Positions 31,086-42,520 of a stretch of 64,000 nucleotides of DNA are shown piece by piece. The first letter of the stretch is position 1. The number at the start of each line of letters is the position of its first letter. The stretch is from Membranipora membranacea. Its lineage: Eukaryota; Bryozoa; Gymnolaemata; Cheilostomatida; Membraniporidae. The position numbers and the translations under genes were made by a program. The stretch is from contig OU612069.1 in NCBI GenBank assembly GCA_914767715.1, positions 15,623,387-15,687,386 of the forward strand, in the 5' to 3' direction. The notes under the pieces are model-generated. The model was not told the DNA's origin. It did no database searches and saw only the letters and a list, made by a program, of their open reading frames with translations.

Positions 31086-32984
31086 TCAAGTCGATAATAT
31101 ATGGTTGAAAAGTAAAGTTTTGAATGAACTGAACTTCTCTTTAGATCTCAAATGTAACGGTAAAGAATTGTATGTAGCAGGAACTTTGTATCTTAGATTG
31201 TCTGTATGATATAAAAGTAAATGTTTATCACGAAAATTGAACTTGGTAGTGTTTTTAAATCCTCTATATATAAATGGAGGTGTTAAAAAATTGTTTATCT
31301 TATGCGCAAAAAGTGAAGTGAAATAACAAACAAGCTTAGGAAGAGGTAGGAGTTGTAATGATTGTGTAATGGATTCGGTCGAAATGAGATAATACGGGAT
31401 GTAATGCACATTGGCGATAATGCGTAAAGCCCGTTTTTGCAACAAAAATAATCTATTGAGGGCATTATTGCAGGACAAGTTGCCAATGATATGGATACCA
31501 TATATAAGGTGACAATAGATAAACTGGAAGTAAAATGTGCGGGCACTTGCTATATCCAAGAAGTATCTCAAATTTTGAAGTAGGTAAACATTCCGTTGTA
31601 CTTTTTTATATACATACTCTAGATGATCCTGCCATGAAAGCGAGTCATTCAACACAAAACCCAGAAGCCTTGTAGTTCTCTGTCTGTTTAGTTTTTCATG
31701 CCCTATGTACAGTTCCAGGTCATAAAGCGGATCTGAGATATTAAGTAGCATGTAATGAGATTTCTGAACATTTATAACCATCCGGTTACGATTGCACCAA
31801 TCCAAAATGCCACTTAAATCTTCAGATGCCTTTGCCTTTAGTTGCTGAAGGTTTTTATCAGATGACAGGAACACTGTATCATCAGCATATGCATATGATG
31901 ATGAGTCTGATTTTGATGAAGTTAATAAATCATTTATGAAGATGAGAAACAAAGTTGGTGCTAGGATTGAACCTTGAGGGACCCCTATTGTGATAGGCGA
32001 TCTACAAGATTCAATATTATTGAGTTTAACAAACTGCCTTCTGTCTGTCAGAAAGGTGTCAAGAAGTTTTAACATATTTCCTCCGATGCCGCAAGCCTTC
32101 AACTTATTGTGTAGTAAAACATGGGATACACAGTCAAATGCCTTTTTAAAATCCAGAAAAAGTAATGTCATAACATTTCCATTAATTTTCTCCACCAAAG
32201 AGTCTGAAATAATTTTAAATAAACTGTCTGAACAAGAATGGCCTTTTCTAAATCCACATTGAAGCTCATGGATGATTTTGTTCTTAGTGAGATATTCTTG
32301 CAGATGGTGATTTATGTGTTTCTCAAATATTTTTGAAAGAACAGGCAAGACTGAAATTGGCCTATAATTTGATGGGTTATTTATATCCCCAGATTTATGT
32401 ATTGGTGAAACTCGAGCTAGTTTCCAAGTTGAAGGGAACTGTCCTTTGCTTAAAACCCTGTTAAACATATCGGTGACAATATCCACAATATAAGGCCAAA
32501 CAAGCTTCAACATCTTCACTGTAATTCTGTCAGGTCCTGTACTTTTACTATCAGGAATGTGGAACAATATTCTTGTACATGTGAAAGGGGTGAATTGTGG
32601 TATGTCTGTCAAATTATGTTTGGATACGGGAAATGTCATCTCATCTGTTACAACAAGGTTCTTTGTGATTGATTTTGCAATGGATGTGAAATGGCTGTTA
32701 AATTGATCTGCACTCAAATTTGTCGCAGGGAAAGTCTCCTTCTTTTTATTCTTTAATACATCCCAAACAGGTTTTGTATTACCTTTAGACTCTTTAATAG
32801 TATTAGAAATAGCTCTTTTCTTCTTTTGTCTGATCATATTAGTGACATAATTTCGCTGTTTTTTATATCCTTCCCAATCACCGTTTTGTTTGAGTTGATC
32901 TCTGATTTTGATGTTCATTTTTACCTCATCATCCAACCATTTTGGAAGATTATGCGTTCTTACAAAACGAGTCTTCTCAAACAC
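31086..32984 (-). CDS. LINE ORF2 remnant: reverse transcriptase (632 codons, no endonuclease)
   Basis: This is a non-LTR reverse transcriptase. Landmarks are STGPDRITVKML (about residue 148), SPIHKSGD and NYRPISVLPVLSKIFEKH (195-225), CGFRKGHS (243-250), LFLDFKKAFD (275-284), GVPQGSILAPTLFLIF (334-349) and the catalytic YADD (366-369). A C-terminal region has RTTRLLGF and LQKRALRII. The frame begins at GTG after an in-frame TAA (32991-32993). Above that stop the same frame continues, with ENFGYVLYERSIDSMFEK and FYSHLNHLI, to about 33130, so the true ORF2 was longer. The upstream endonuclease is deleted, so the protein could not nick its own target. Confidence 0.9.
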   Translation of the reverse strand: MFEKTRFVRTHNLPKWLDDEVKMNIKIRDQLKQNGDWEGYKKQRNYVTNMIRQKKKRAISNTIKESKGNTKPVWDVLKNKKKETFPATNLSADQFNSHFTSIAKSITKNLVVTDEMTFPVSKHNLTDIPQFTPFTCTRILFHIPDSKSTGPDRITVKMLKLVWPYIVDIVTDMFNRVLSKGQFPSTWKLARVSPIHKSGDINNPSNYRPISVLPVLSKIFEKHINHHLQEYLTKNKIIHELQCGFRKGHSCSDSLFKIISDSLVEKINGNVMTLLFLDFKKAFDCVSHVLLHNKLKACGIGGNMLKLLDTFLTDRRQFVKLNNIESCRSPITIGVPQGSILAPTLFLIFINDLLTSSKSDSSSYAYADDTVFLSSDKNLQQLKAKASEDLSGILDWCNRNRMVINVQKSHYMLLNISDPLYDLELYIGHEKLNRQRTTRLLGFVLNDSLSWQDHLEYVYKKVQRNVYLLQNLRYFLDIASARTFYFQFIYCHLIYGIHIIGNLSCNNALNRLFLLQKRALRIIANVHYIPYYLISTESITQSLQLLPLPKLVCYFTSLFAHKINNFLTPPFIYRGFKNTTKFNFRDKHLLLYHTDNLRYKVPATYNSLPLHLRSKEKFSSFKTLLFNHILST

Positions 32985-33037
32985 GAGTTTTTATATAAGA
33001 TGATTCAAATGGCTATAGAACTTCTCAAACATTGAGT

Positions 33038-34657
33038 CTATTGATCTTTCATACAGTACGTAACCAAAATTTTCCCTTGAGAATGTATTAAAAATGTTTT
33101 CAGGTGTTGCAGTGAGTCTAAAATCATACCTTGACTGAGGACCTTGTTGTATTGGTCCTGAGTGTCAAACTTTACTTTAAAGATGCGCATTTTCTTTTCC
33201 CCTTTGTAAATCCTTATAGCTGAAGAGTTGGGGAAATTCTGTGATATCTCTTTTATTACAAGTTCATCATCAGCATCGATAGGAATGCCTCTCAGCATAC
33301 CAGTGTTGACTTTTGCTGATTCTGGATTGATTGTTTTTCTTACTTGCGAATTTTCAAATAGTAATGTATTCCAAGTGTTTATCAACTTGGTCACTGTCTT
33401 TTCATCGCGAAGGTGCAGCATAATTTTTGGAGATTCTGTCTTGAAATTGTAGGTCGTTATGTTTTCTATGATTGTTGGGCCGAATTCACGGTTAATCTCA
33501 CGTCTGATGTTGTCTTGATTATAGTTTTGGTAGGTTTTTGATGACTTGTTGATACTTATTACGATGCAGTGCTTGGGGTTGAAGTTGTTTGGACGAGCTG
33601 TTTTTGTAATAGATGGCATGTGATCTGGTGTGTTGGATGTGGTTGCCGGTGAACTTGGTGTTGGTGTGTTTTGATGTGTTGTTGATGAAGGAATATTTCT
33701 GTGGAGTTGTCTACTGCTGCTTGCAACTGATGACCATTGTTGTGTGGTGTTAAGAGTTTGAGTTGGAAGATATGTTTGTTGTACGGTATTTTTGGAATTT
33801 GATGGACATTCCTTTGTACTAGGGCTCTCAGAAAAAGCACTAGTAATTTTATCCAATTTAACCTGCATGCTGTCCATCTTCTCCTGCATGCTGTCCATCT
33901 TCTCCATCATAATAGAAAGCACGCCATGTAGAGTTCTGCATGACGCACATCCGGGAATCTCCCCATAATCTCTGTCCCTGGAATGACTGGGAGCGCTGTC
34001 GACGAATGGAGCAGAAGTCTCCATTGTCCCAGACAGGGAACACTGAGAAGACTCTGGCAGTGAAACTGTAGATCCCCCTAGAGCACCTTGTGTGCTTTGT
34101 TGTTGAGTTGTGCTGCTGTTGGCATTGGTTTGTTTACTTTTTAGCGATTCCATTGCATTTGAGCATGAGGAACGGACTTTCTCGTTTAAACTGGCAATTG
34201 TTTCTGGCTGTAATTCACCTACCAGCTTAGAGTAGTGACTTAAAAACACATCCACATCTTTGATAGCATTCACCAGTATTCTAGAAGTGGTATGGTAAAA
34301 GTTTGCAGTATAAAGGCGTCTATCCGATTTCTTCTTGTTTTTAACGGTGAATATGGTGGCTGTTGTGTTTTTGTCCTTATCTTTATTCATTTTCCTAGTT
34401 ACATAAAGATATTGCTCCTGAATTGATGTTTGAAATATAGATCTGACAAGCTCAAAAACAGCTGTGCTGCAGTCAACGACAATTTGGATGTTTCCCGGAT
34501 TACCTTTTATGGTGATAGACTCATCAGTGGTAGTAGAGTCGATTTTCTTTTGTAATGCCTTCAACTTGTTGAGCGAATAGGTGAAGATATTATCCTCAGC
34601 ATCATCCTCATCAGGATCATTACTGGAAATGAGTTTTCTCTTCTTGCCTTTGTTCAT
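33038..34657 (-). CDS. LINE ORF1 (539 codons, C-terminally truncated)
   Basis: The frame starts MNKGKKRKLISSNDPDEDD, a basic/acidic N-terminus. A Cys-x2-Cys segment (GCASCRTLHG, about 235-244) comes before a short heptad-like MEKMDSMQEKMDSMQVKLDK, a likely trimerising coiled coil. A Gln/Ser/Thr/Pro linker follows, then an RRM-like fold (TGMLRGIPIDADDELVIKEI; RIFKVKFDTQDQYNKVL). The CCHC zinc knuckles that normally follow are absent. After about LSQG the frame runs into ORF2 linker DNA read out of frame and stops at 33038. It is a nucleic-acid-binding retrotransposon protein. Confidence 0.82.
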   Translation of the reverse strand: MNKGKKRKLISSNDPDEDDAEDNIFTYSLNKLKALQKKIDSTTTDESITIKGNPGNIQIVVDCSTAVFELVRSIFQTSIQEQYLYVTRKMNKDKDKNTTATIFTVKNKKKSDRRLYTANFYHTTSRILVNAIKDVDVFLSHYSKLVGELQPETIASLNEKVRSSCSNAMESLKSKQTNANSSTTQQQSTQGALGGSTVSLPESSQCSLSGTMETSAPFVDSAPSHSRDRDYGEIPGCASCRTLHGVLSIMMEKMDSMQEKMDSMQVKLDKITSAFSESPSTKECPSNSKNTVQQTYLPTQTLNTTQQWSSVASSSRQLHRNIPSSTTHQNTPTPSSPATTSNTPDHMPSITKTARPNNFNPKHCIVISINKSSKTYQNYNQDNIRREINREFGPTIIENITTYNFKTESPKIMLHLRDEKTVTKLINTWNTLLFENSQVRKTINPESAKVNTGMLRGIPIDADDELVIKEISQNFPNSSAIRIYKGEKKMRIFKVKFDTQDQYNKVLSQGMILDSLQHLKTFLIHSQGKILVTYCMKDQ

Positions 34658-34817
34658 TTTGGGTGAAAATTACCCAGATTTATTGTCAATTTTTCTGGAG
34701 CTCAGATTTTTTCAGCCTTATGACATATACATCACAAAAACCTGTCTCGTTTGATGCAACACTGATAAATAGATTTTTGTATTATAAAATACTTTAGAAA
34801 AGGGAATTTAGTATACA

Positions 34818-35020
34818 ATACAATACACTTTTTATTGGCAGTGGAGTCCTACTTTCTGACATGCCGGCATGACCCCTGTTTGAACTCACATTGACATATT
34901 GCTTAAAATATGAGATACATACATACAATAATTTGTTTGCCTTTAAGAGGTTTGCATAGTCTCAGTCTGCTGATGATATGTATCGCAGTACAAGTAATAA
35001 TAGCACCAGAAGTTGTGGAG
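34818..35020 (-). mobile_element. 3' end of a second, 5'-truncated LINE-like copy
   Basis: On the minus strand, CACTGCCAATAAAAAGTG is followed by a short TATTG microsatellite tail. This shares TGCCAATAAAAAGT with the 3' end of the LINE just downstream. The upper limit of this fragment is not determined. Confidence 0.45.
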
Positions 35021-36830
35021 AAGGGGGCATGCGGCTTGTTGATGTGATAGAAGCTACTCATATACAGTGAAGAGATTAAGGTCTTAGATATTAGTTAAAT
35101 GTAATGACATTGACTCCGTTTCTATTCTTAAGATTGCTTATTCAACAGGTAATTGATATTTTCATGTGTTTCATTTGCGTATCTTAAGTTATTACATTGT
35201 CTTTGCATAGTGCATGTTTTAATTTGCCTTTGACTATGAAAGGAAAAAGGAGCAGATTCATTATTCATTATTCAAGTTTTATCGTTATTGACCTGTTTGT
35301 ACCATGCATGGGATTCATAGTACTGGGCCTGTGGAGTGTTTAAATCAAATAGTTATAAAACAAATATTATATAAATATGCATATGGATTATTTAACTTAT
35401 TTGAACTTTATCAATTGTTACAATTAGTTGTAAAGATGAATGACATAAATTGAAAAAGAATCGTCGATATTGAGCTTACATATATGCCAAGGCAGCTATC
35501 TTGCATAGCATGTCAAAACTGTTTATTTTTAGATTCCTTCTTTTGGCCCCCCTCTACAACTGTGCCGCTGTGTTTAGCCACTATATATTTTTCAAAATCT
35601 TACTATATAATATAAAGAAAAGTGTTATAAAAGCAGTAAGATGTCAGTTAAACACACTGTAAAATATAATGTTTGCAACATCAAAAATAGTGTATGTAAT
35701 ACGATAGTTTAATAATTATAGTAACAGTTCCATTTTACACATCCAGTGTCATACTTGGCTGTATGGGTTGGCAGGGCTGATAACTTTTCTGATAGCTGCA
35801 GCTTTTAGTTCTGCATTGTTAATAAATTCTGAATTCGAGACATTTTTTTTCTCGGGTGATCTGTCTTCTATATCTTGTAGTTTTCGCTTAATCCTTCTAA
35901 AGTTTTTTCAAGCTCAAAAACGTACATCATTAGATTTTTTTAGGGTAACTCAATGCCCTGATCGTTTAACAAAATCATTAGTTATATTTTCTGTTGGTAA
36001 TCGCATATTCCAGTGGAAATAATTGTATGAATCCAGACTGTAAAAGATCATTTGGATATGTTTTGCCTCTGGTTAGTATAATATGAAGCTGCAGGGTTGT
36101 AATATTTGTTTTGTTGGTGTTATAGGGGTGTGTGGAACCAGGTTTCTGGGTTGAGTTACGATTTGATATGTTTTATTATAACGATACGTGTTGTAAAAAA
36201 TGAAATAAGAGAAAAAACATTTCATAAATTCAGTTCTGATAAATGGCATAAATACCAATGACAATGCTAATGACATCAAATCATTGACAACAAAAAATCT
36301 GACATCAATAATATCAGTAATTTGAGCATCAATAAAAATGAAAATAATAATATAAAACAAAATCTCACCTCAGTGATCCAGAACGCTCTCATCAAATCCA
36401 ATGAATTAATAAATCACAGGTAAAATTAAGGAAAATTCAATTATAGTATAACTGAAAAGAGATCCTCATCATTAGATAACCAAATCCACACTGAAGGGCA
36501 ATGCAGTAGTGCAAACTATAGAACCCACACCAAGGCAAACAAACCAATTATCATAGCCATGCGACCAATCAGGTCAGTGCTACTAACACATAGCAATTAC
36601 ACCACCACAAAGGCAATTGGTTCTGAGATTCAATGTGTGTATGGAAATCAAGTTATTCTTTCAAATTTGAAGTTGTTTGAATGCCATAGACTTTTGAATT
36701 GGATTTTGGATAGACTTTTGTTGTGGTGATTGTGTCTTCTCCATTCAAAATGTTATAAAAGCTATCTTTGATTTGAGCCTCCATTCTCTTGTCCCTTGCA
36801 AAATGTTTTTTACACTTCAATTGTTATTCC
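35020..36830. other. No gene seen outside the exon-like segment
   Basis: This is AT-rich intergenic sequence. At 35525-35600 it carries a copy of dispersed repeat R5 (TTTTGGCCCCCCTCTACAAC and GTGCCGCTGTGT), also found at 26815, 41305 and 46640. Confidence 0.4.
35755..35896 (-). pseudogene. Exon-like basic ORF segment
   Basis: An open stretch of 47 codons lies between a TTTAG acceptor and a CCAA/GTATGA donor: RRIKRKLQDIEDRSPEKK, then NSEFINNAELKAAAIRKV and ISPANPYSQ. The charged composition and splice-like edges suggest an old exon. It ends in sequence related to 46840-46900, so it may belong to the same duplicated locus as the nucleoporin-like fragments. Function is not recognised. Confidence 0.35.
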
Positions 36831-37800
36831 TGAAGAGAAATAATCTGGAGCAGTTACTTCACTCCTTTGGGCGTACTACAAGGTTAAACTCCTTAGCATG
36901 AATAATCTCATGTTGAGCTCGTTTACTAGTTTTGCTACCGGAGAATCAAGTTTTTTGATTAATTAGTTGATGTTTAGTGCAATGATGATATAAAAACATA
37001 TTAAGTTAAATATAATAATTATTCACCGGGAAAGAATCAGTCAAATGGAAGAAAATATTTGCTTCTGGTTTGATCCCTCGATTTAGCACAAGTTCCTTGC
37101 TGCTCTAGTTGGAATGTACTTGAACTTGGAGTTGTTGCTGTAGTCGAACTGTCCTGGCATTCCAAGGTTGTACACATAGTGTCTATGTTTCTTCAAACAT
37201 CGACAATGCTTCAAAGGATGCACACATTATTTCCGGTAATAATTTTTTTAATATTTCAACTACAGCTGCCAATGGCTGTTGTGACAGTTTGCATGGCACT
37301 AAGGTCAATATCTGACCTGTTTCCATATAGTGCATTGTATTTTTACCTTTTCTACTGCCAGCGTTTTCAAATCGAAATAGCTAATAGCTGTAATTTCTGT
37401 TTCCGAATCAGTGAGTGTATAAAGCACAAGGTTAGATATTTTGCTTTGTTATGTATATGGATATATGTGTGTACCATGATGTTAGAATCAGGGACCAAAA
37501 CACATCTAGTAGTGATATGGTGGTTTTCAAAACTATTGATTTACCTGGTGATTTTTTTATCTCTCAGAGAATCTGTTGATCAAGATTAACTAGCTGACCC
37601 TTTTAATGACTCCTGGATAGATAGGAAATTCCATATCCTAACATTATATTAACCTTAACAAAAAGCTACAATTAACTGAATAACTTGTGATCCTGAGAGT
37701 TTTTCCTTCTCTTTAACTAACCACTCGAAAGTGCTTGTGCACCAGTGGTTTGGTATATTCCTGATAGGAAATACGATAATCATTATTGATGACTGTTGAA
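36830..37800. repeat. Segmental duplication block C (R3 and R1 copies)
   Basis: 36830-36990 resembles 46020-46160 (ATAATCTCATGTTGAGCTCG against AAACAAACTCATGTGGAGCT). 37080-37350 is an R3 copy and 37553-37770 an R1 copy. The order R3 then R1 is the same as in block B. Confidence 0.6.
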
Positions 37801-39050
37801 ATCAAAGTTTTAAGGTGGTGAACTTTAAATCTAGATATGTATATTTGCATCCATTTAAGTCCTTTATTGTCTTTTGTGCATGGTATCACAGTAGTACACG
37901 GATAGAAATAATTATTATAAATTGTGATGATCAAAAACTGACCGTTGAAAAAGTGATTAAAACCATTGGGCATTCAGACAATGATGAACACATAAACATA
38001 TAAATACTCTAGACTGGAAACTAATGGGCCCTTTTTCTTCAGGCTTTCACTTGGAGTTTTTATAACTCACATTAATCACATAAGTCTCTGTGTGGTGGCT
38101 TGAGAGAGATATGTATTGCATTGTTGGTTTTGCATAACTCAAGGTATTTCCATTCTTTCACAAGCCCATCCTATTGATTTTCAGACATTAACTTTCTCTT
38201 GTACATAGTATACATGGATGAGATAGTGTGACCCCTTGGATAGAAAATCCTATTGGTTTCTTTTCTCACATAGTGAGATTCCAAATATGAGAAACTATCT
38301 ATATGATTCCGAACCAGCCCCACTTTTTTCTCTGGTAGCTTTTTGGCAGGTGATTGATGTATGTATGTACAGGACTTCTCACTTCATTAAGGTGCTTTAG
38401 GTGTCCTCAACCCTCGACTGGCTCATGTAGGTTGAGATATAATAGTTTACACACTGTTAGCAGTTCATCGTCACTACTTTGCATTGAATACTGAATTGGT
38501 TTTGAATATCATGTTTGAATAATGTTTGTTCCTTATCCGTAGAAGTTGCCGATATTGTCTTTGAATAGTATTTGGATGGTTCTGCCACCCATTGCCATGC
38601 ATTGGCTGCTAAATATTTTGCGATACACCATTTATGAGTAGCATATTCAAAATACTTAATAATTATATCCATATGACTCTGATATAACGGTGCATCAGAC
38701 TCAATTTACTGCCTCTAGAGTTTGGAATTACCAATTGAATTGGTATGAAATAATTATGAAAAACATTTTGCTTATAATATGTATATTTGTATAAACTAAA
38801 AAAATGAAAGAAAAAAAAATTGTTTAGTGAGAGGAAATATTAATTCTCTTTAATTTGATTATTGATCTATGATTACTGAAGAATTCAAAATTTCATTTAT
38901 ATAATTGATTATTATTTAGTGCATAGATGATAATTGACAAACATTAAAAAACATACATCAGGGAGAATTTGTCCGAGAAGTGTTTATTTCAACGAATTAT
39001 GAATCAGTGATTGAAATTTGTTGCGCCTTGAAACATGCTTATGTCATGCC
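37800..39050. other. No gene seen
   Basis: This is intergenic AT-rich sequence. 37800-37990 resembles 44050-44215 (TTGATGACT and GGGCATTCAGACAATGATGAA). No supportable ORF. Confidence 0.4.
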
Positions 39051-39475
39051 CTTATAACTGTGTATATACTGGGTTGCTGTCCAAAATGCGCTGACGTGTG
39101 TGCAGGTGGTGGTGCAGTGCTACTGAAGATGCTGCTCATCGAAGGAGATACACTGCTGTGTTGTTTGTACTCAAGCCAGAGAATATACCGGCACTACCGG
39201 CTGCCGGAGGACCACTACTTGTCGACCACAAGGAGGAGGATGTCAAGGCTGGATTTTAGCTACCAAAGATAGCTGCAATGCCACTTGATTTAGCACCATA
39301 AGGTAACTGCGTTGTGCTAGATGGAGATGTTTTGATGGGTGCACCTGTTAAATTTATCCCCTCGCTCATAGCAGCCGAAGATGAAATTGTGTCCGGGAAC
39401 TGAAGAGCAGCCTTGTTACCAAACATGCTGGTCTGACTGTTACTGTTGCTTTTTATATTTAAGGTCCACTCAGGG
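39050..39475 (-). pseudogene. FG-nucleoporin-like pseudogene fragment (copy 2)
   Basis: The minus-strand frame reads SNSQTSMFGNKAALQF, DTISSSAAMSEGINL, TSPSSTTQLPYGAKSSGIAA and IFGS, then a stop (about 39256). Beyond it, degraded sequence parallels copy 1 (27113-27400), including GGACAGCAACCCAGTAT. One copy has a stop where the other is open and the reverse is also true, so both are broken. The identity as an FG nucleoporin is inferred. Confidence 0.5.
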
Positions 39476-40167
39476 CATCTAACAGCTACAAATACAGATT
39501 GATTACTATAACTGAACTGAATAAAAGAGTGACAAATTTTATACAAAATCATGCATTCAGCATACAATCAACAAAACACATTGAAAAGATGTGAAGTATA
39601 AATAATGGTAATGCACACAAAATCAGATGAAGCTGCAAGGGCGGAAGGTCAAGGATGAAAAAATTTGTAACTAAGGACTGCTTTAATCTATACAGTGAGC
39701 TTTTTATGATTCTGAATAGCATTTTCAGGTTGTGGTTGTTTGTTAGAGTCTGTTCAATGGACAGTGATTTTAGTTTTGAATTATTTTTTCGTTGGGCTAT
39801 TCAGCCCTTCCATTCCATATTATTACTGGAGAGTATTGTAATGGTAATAAATTTCTATCATAATTGAGGTCATCAGAGAACTTTTCAGTTAGGATAAGAA
39901 AATGTTACTGTTGATCTTATATGACTAGCACTCTTTGCACACTCGAACCAGGTATAACTTCTAGATTGTGGCTAAGTTTAAGTGATCATTTTTTCAACAA
40001 CAAATTGTGAAATTTTAAGTGAAGCCAGGGATCTCTCGACCAGATAATTTTGCTAAGTTGTCTCTAAGCATACTTGAAATTAACAGCAGGATAAGGGGAT
40101 GAGCATGGGTAGTTTGAGGCTCTCAACATTGGCCTATTTGATTACGATTAGTTGTCCATTTACAAAA

Positions 40168-40541
40168 TTATGATAATGAAATGATTATGAAATGATAATG
40201 AAATGATAATGAAATGATAATGAAATGATAATGAAATGATAATGAAATGATAATGAAATGATAATGAAATGATAATGAAATGAAAATGAAATGATAATGA
40301 AATGATAATGAAATGATAATGAAATGATAATGAAATGATAATGAAATGATAATGAAATGAAAATGAAATGATAATGAAATGATAATGAGATGATAATGAG
40401 ATGATAATGAGATGATAATGAGATGATAATGAGATGATAATGAGATGATAATGAGATGATGATGAGATGATAATGAGATGATAATGAGATGATAATGAAA
40501 TGATAATGAAATGATAATGAAATGATATTGAAAATAATGAA
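40168..40541. repeat. 11-bp microsatellite (GATAATGAAAT)n with a GAGAT sub-block
   Basis: There are roughly 33 copies of an 11-bp unit. The central part (about 40385-40495) is homogenised to GATAATGAGAT, flanked by GATAATGAAAT copies. Because 11 is not a multiple of 3, it creates long spurious open frames on the minus strand. Confidence 0.95.
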
Positions 40542-40729
40542 AATGCGAGTTTGAGAAGGTTGAGGGATACAAAATGTCCACCCGAATTTTATAACAGTAT
40601 CACTGAAACCGTCACATGTTCTGCATAAGTTATAATAGTTGTAAATTATGCAAGATAAAACATTGAAAGAAATATTTGCGACTACGATCTTGTGTTTCCT
40701 CACTGAACATATTTTTTGTCAGCTGTAGG

Positions 40730-41400
40730 TCTGCAATGATGCCATGCTTCCATGTTTTGCTCATTCATGTCTGCTATTCTTCAAACGTATACTTGAAGCA
40801 GATATTTTTGATTTTGTGATATAGCATATTCATAGTCAGTATTGTTCATGTTTACCAGGTTCTAACAATGATAAGGTCAGCAAATGTCCAAAAGGCAACA
40901 ATTTGGTTGCTGGTGTGATAGAGGCTTCTTATATGTTTGAGTCTTGATACATTCCACAGTATCTAGGTGTATCTGTGTGTTAGTGGTATAAGATTCATCT
41001 GCCTGAATCAGATTCTATCAAAATCCAGCATGGGATATAGTTGGTTTGGCTTCCGCCTTTCATTGAGGTATCCTTTATATGCCCTTACGTGAACGTTGAA
41101 TCTGTTACACCCTTATTTATTGATTAATATTCAAAGGTGATAATATACTATGTATTGAGATAAAAAATAATGTGTATTGCAGTAGCAGAGGTTAACTCTT
41201 TCCCTTATTTCCGCATATTCCTTAAAATAGTTCACCTGCAAGCATGTTCCGATCATAGCATAGCAAGGAACCTTTCCTGAGTGTATATAGACACTCTCTT
41301 TGGGCCTCTCCTCCTCTCATGTGCCGCTGTGTTGAGTGGATGCAACATCTCATAACTGCAGCATTTAGTTCTGCTTTATTTTAATGAAATTCTGCATGTC
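40730..41400. repeat. Diverged block sharing sequence with 29.2-29.4 and 44.2-45.3 kb
   Basis: Shared strings include GATAGAGGCTTCTTATATGT (45200: AATAGAGGCTTTTTATATGT) and AAATCCAGCATGGGATATAG. It is followed at 41305 by an R5 copy, TTTGGGCCTCTCCTCCTCTC. Confidence 0.55.
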
Positions 41401-42520
41401 AGAATTTTCTTTAGCCCAAGATATGGAAACTTGCTATTATAGATATGAACAAATTGACTAGTTTAAATTTGCAAGAATAAATGACATTACCGGAAAAAAA
41501 ACATAATTATCATTGAAATTTTTGAGACAGTAATAAAATGATGATTGTACAGAGTTTTCTGTCTCCTTTATCATTTGAGTTCTGTGTGGACCTCTTATAG
41601 ATTCGTAAAAGCCCTACCTTTGATGATGACTCTTGGCATTACAATGTGAACATCAAGAAACTGTTCTATCCATTGTAACACGTTTTATTACTAGATTATT
41701 GGATTTATTGGGTTCATTTTTATGCCTATGCCTATGCCTATTTTTATGTCTCTTTTTATACTGGAGTAATTGCTGCAAATAACTTGATTATTTGATTTCA
41801 AGTAATGGCAATTCAATTGAAGAAACAGCTCCTTCTTATGCCGCCCCGACAACAGTAGCGTCGAAATAAGATTGGGCTGCTTCTTCACCTCTCTGAAAAA
41901 GAACCAGGCTTGCGCTCGTTTGCATGAACACAATTAAAGATAGAATAACAAATAATATTTAACATTTGAGGTCAAAAAGGCAGGGAGAATAGTATTGTGG
42001 ATGGTAACTGTAACTGTTGTTGAAAATTATTTTTTATGGCACAGTGCATTTTCATTCACCTTTGCCTCCCTGCATTGAAAGATCGCTGATGTGATAGGTT
42101 GGTGATCAATGCATTTTTTGTTAAAAAAAAATAAAATGAATTGAAAAAGAAGTATCATTATTATTTTGTACGTAAACACACAGAATATTCGATGTTGTTA
42201 TATGAAGGTCCATGTAGATTTGAGTTCCATTGTGATACTGTGATTGTTAATCCTTTTGCAATCTGTCTCTTATCTGCCTGAATGTGTTTTAGAGTGTGAA
42301 TTTCTTTCAAGTGTGAAGATTGCTGATGCAACAGGTTAGATGTATAGGCCATGTCATTGAGAATTAAAATCATTGATTATTGACTAGAATTTAATGATAA
42401 TTGAGCTTCTTGTACACCAAACAAATTAACAGAGCTTATATAGATAAATAATATGGCATGTTATCTGTGAACTTGTGAGCAATGATGAATGATCAATATG
42501 ACCGAGACTAATAATATTAG
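41400..42520. other. No gene seen
   Basis: AT-rich intergenic sequence with no ORF or repeat that I can support. Confidence 0.4.

Larger units (their letters stand above)
30960..34815 (-). mobile_element. LINE-type non-LTR retrotransposon with internal deletion
   Basis: The minus-strand order is a short 5' leader (34658 to about 34815), ORF1 (34657-33038), ORF2 with reverse transcriptase (to 31086), then a 3' UTR ending in GATGCCAATAAAAAG and a TA-rich tail (about 30955-30975). Both frames are long and open, so the copy is young. However, the zinc-knuckle end of ORF1 and the whole AP-endonuclease of ORF2 are missing, and the two parts are joined near 33130. The reverse transcriptase is of the CR1/L2/Jockey type; the clade is not resolved. 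Confidence 0.88.

Noticed and set aside
32988-33035. Separate ORF1 and ORF2 with a normal intergenic gap in the LINE
   Set aside because: The 50-bp gap reads as ORF2 linker sequence in the RT frame, and the endonuclease is absent. A deletion junction near 33130 explains it better than a native gap.
40168-40703. 137- and 172-codon minus-strand frames rich in HYHFIIISLS
   Set aside because: These are produced wholly by the 11-bp microsatellite, which repeats every 33 nt in any frame.
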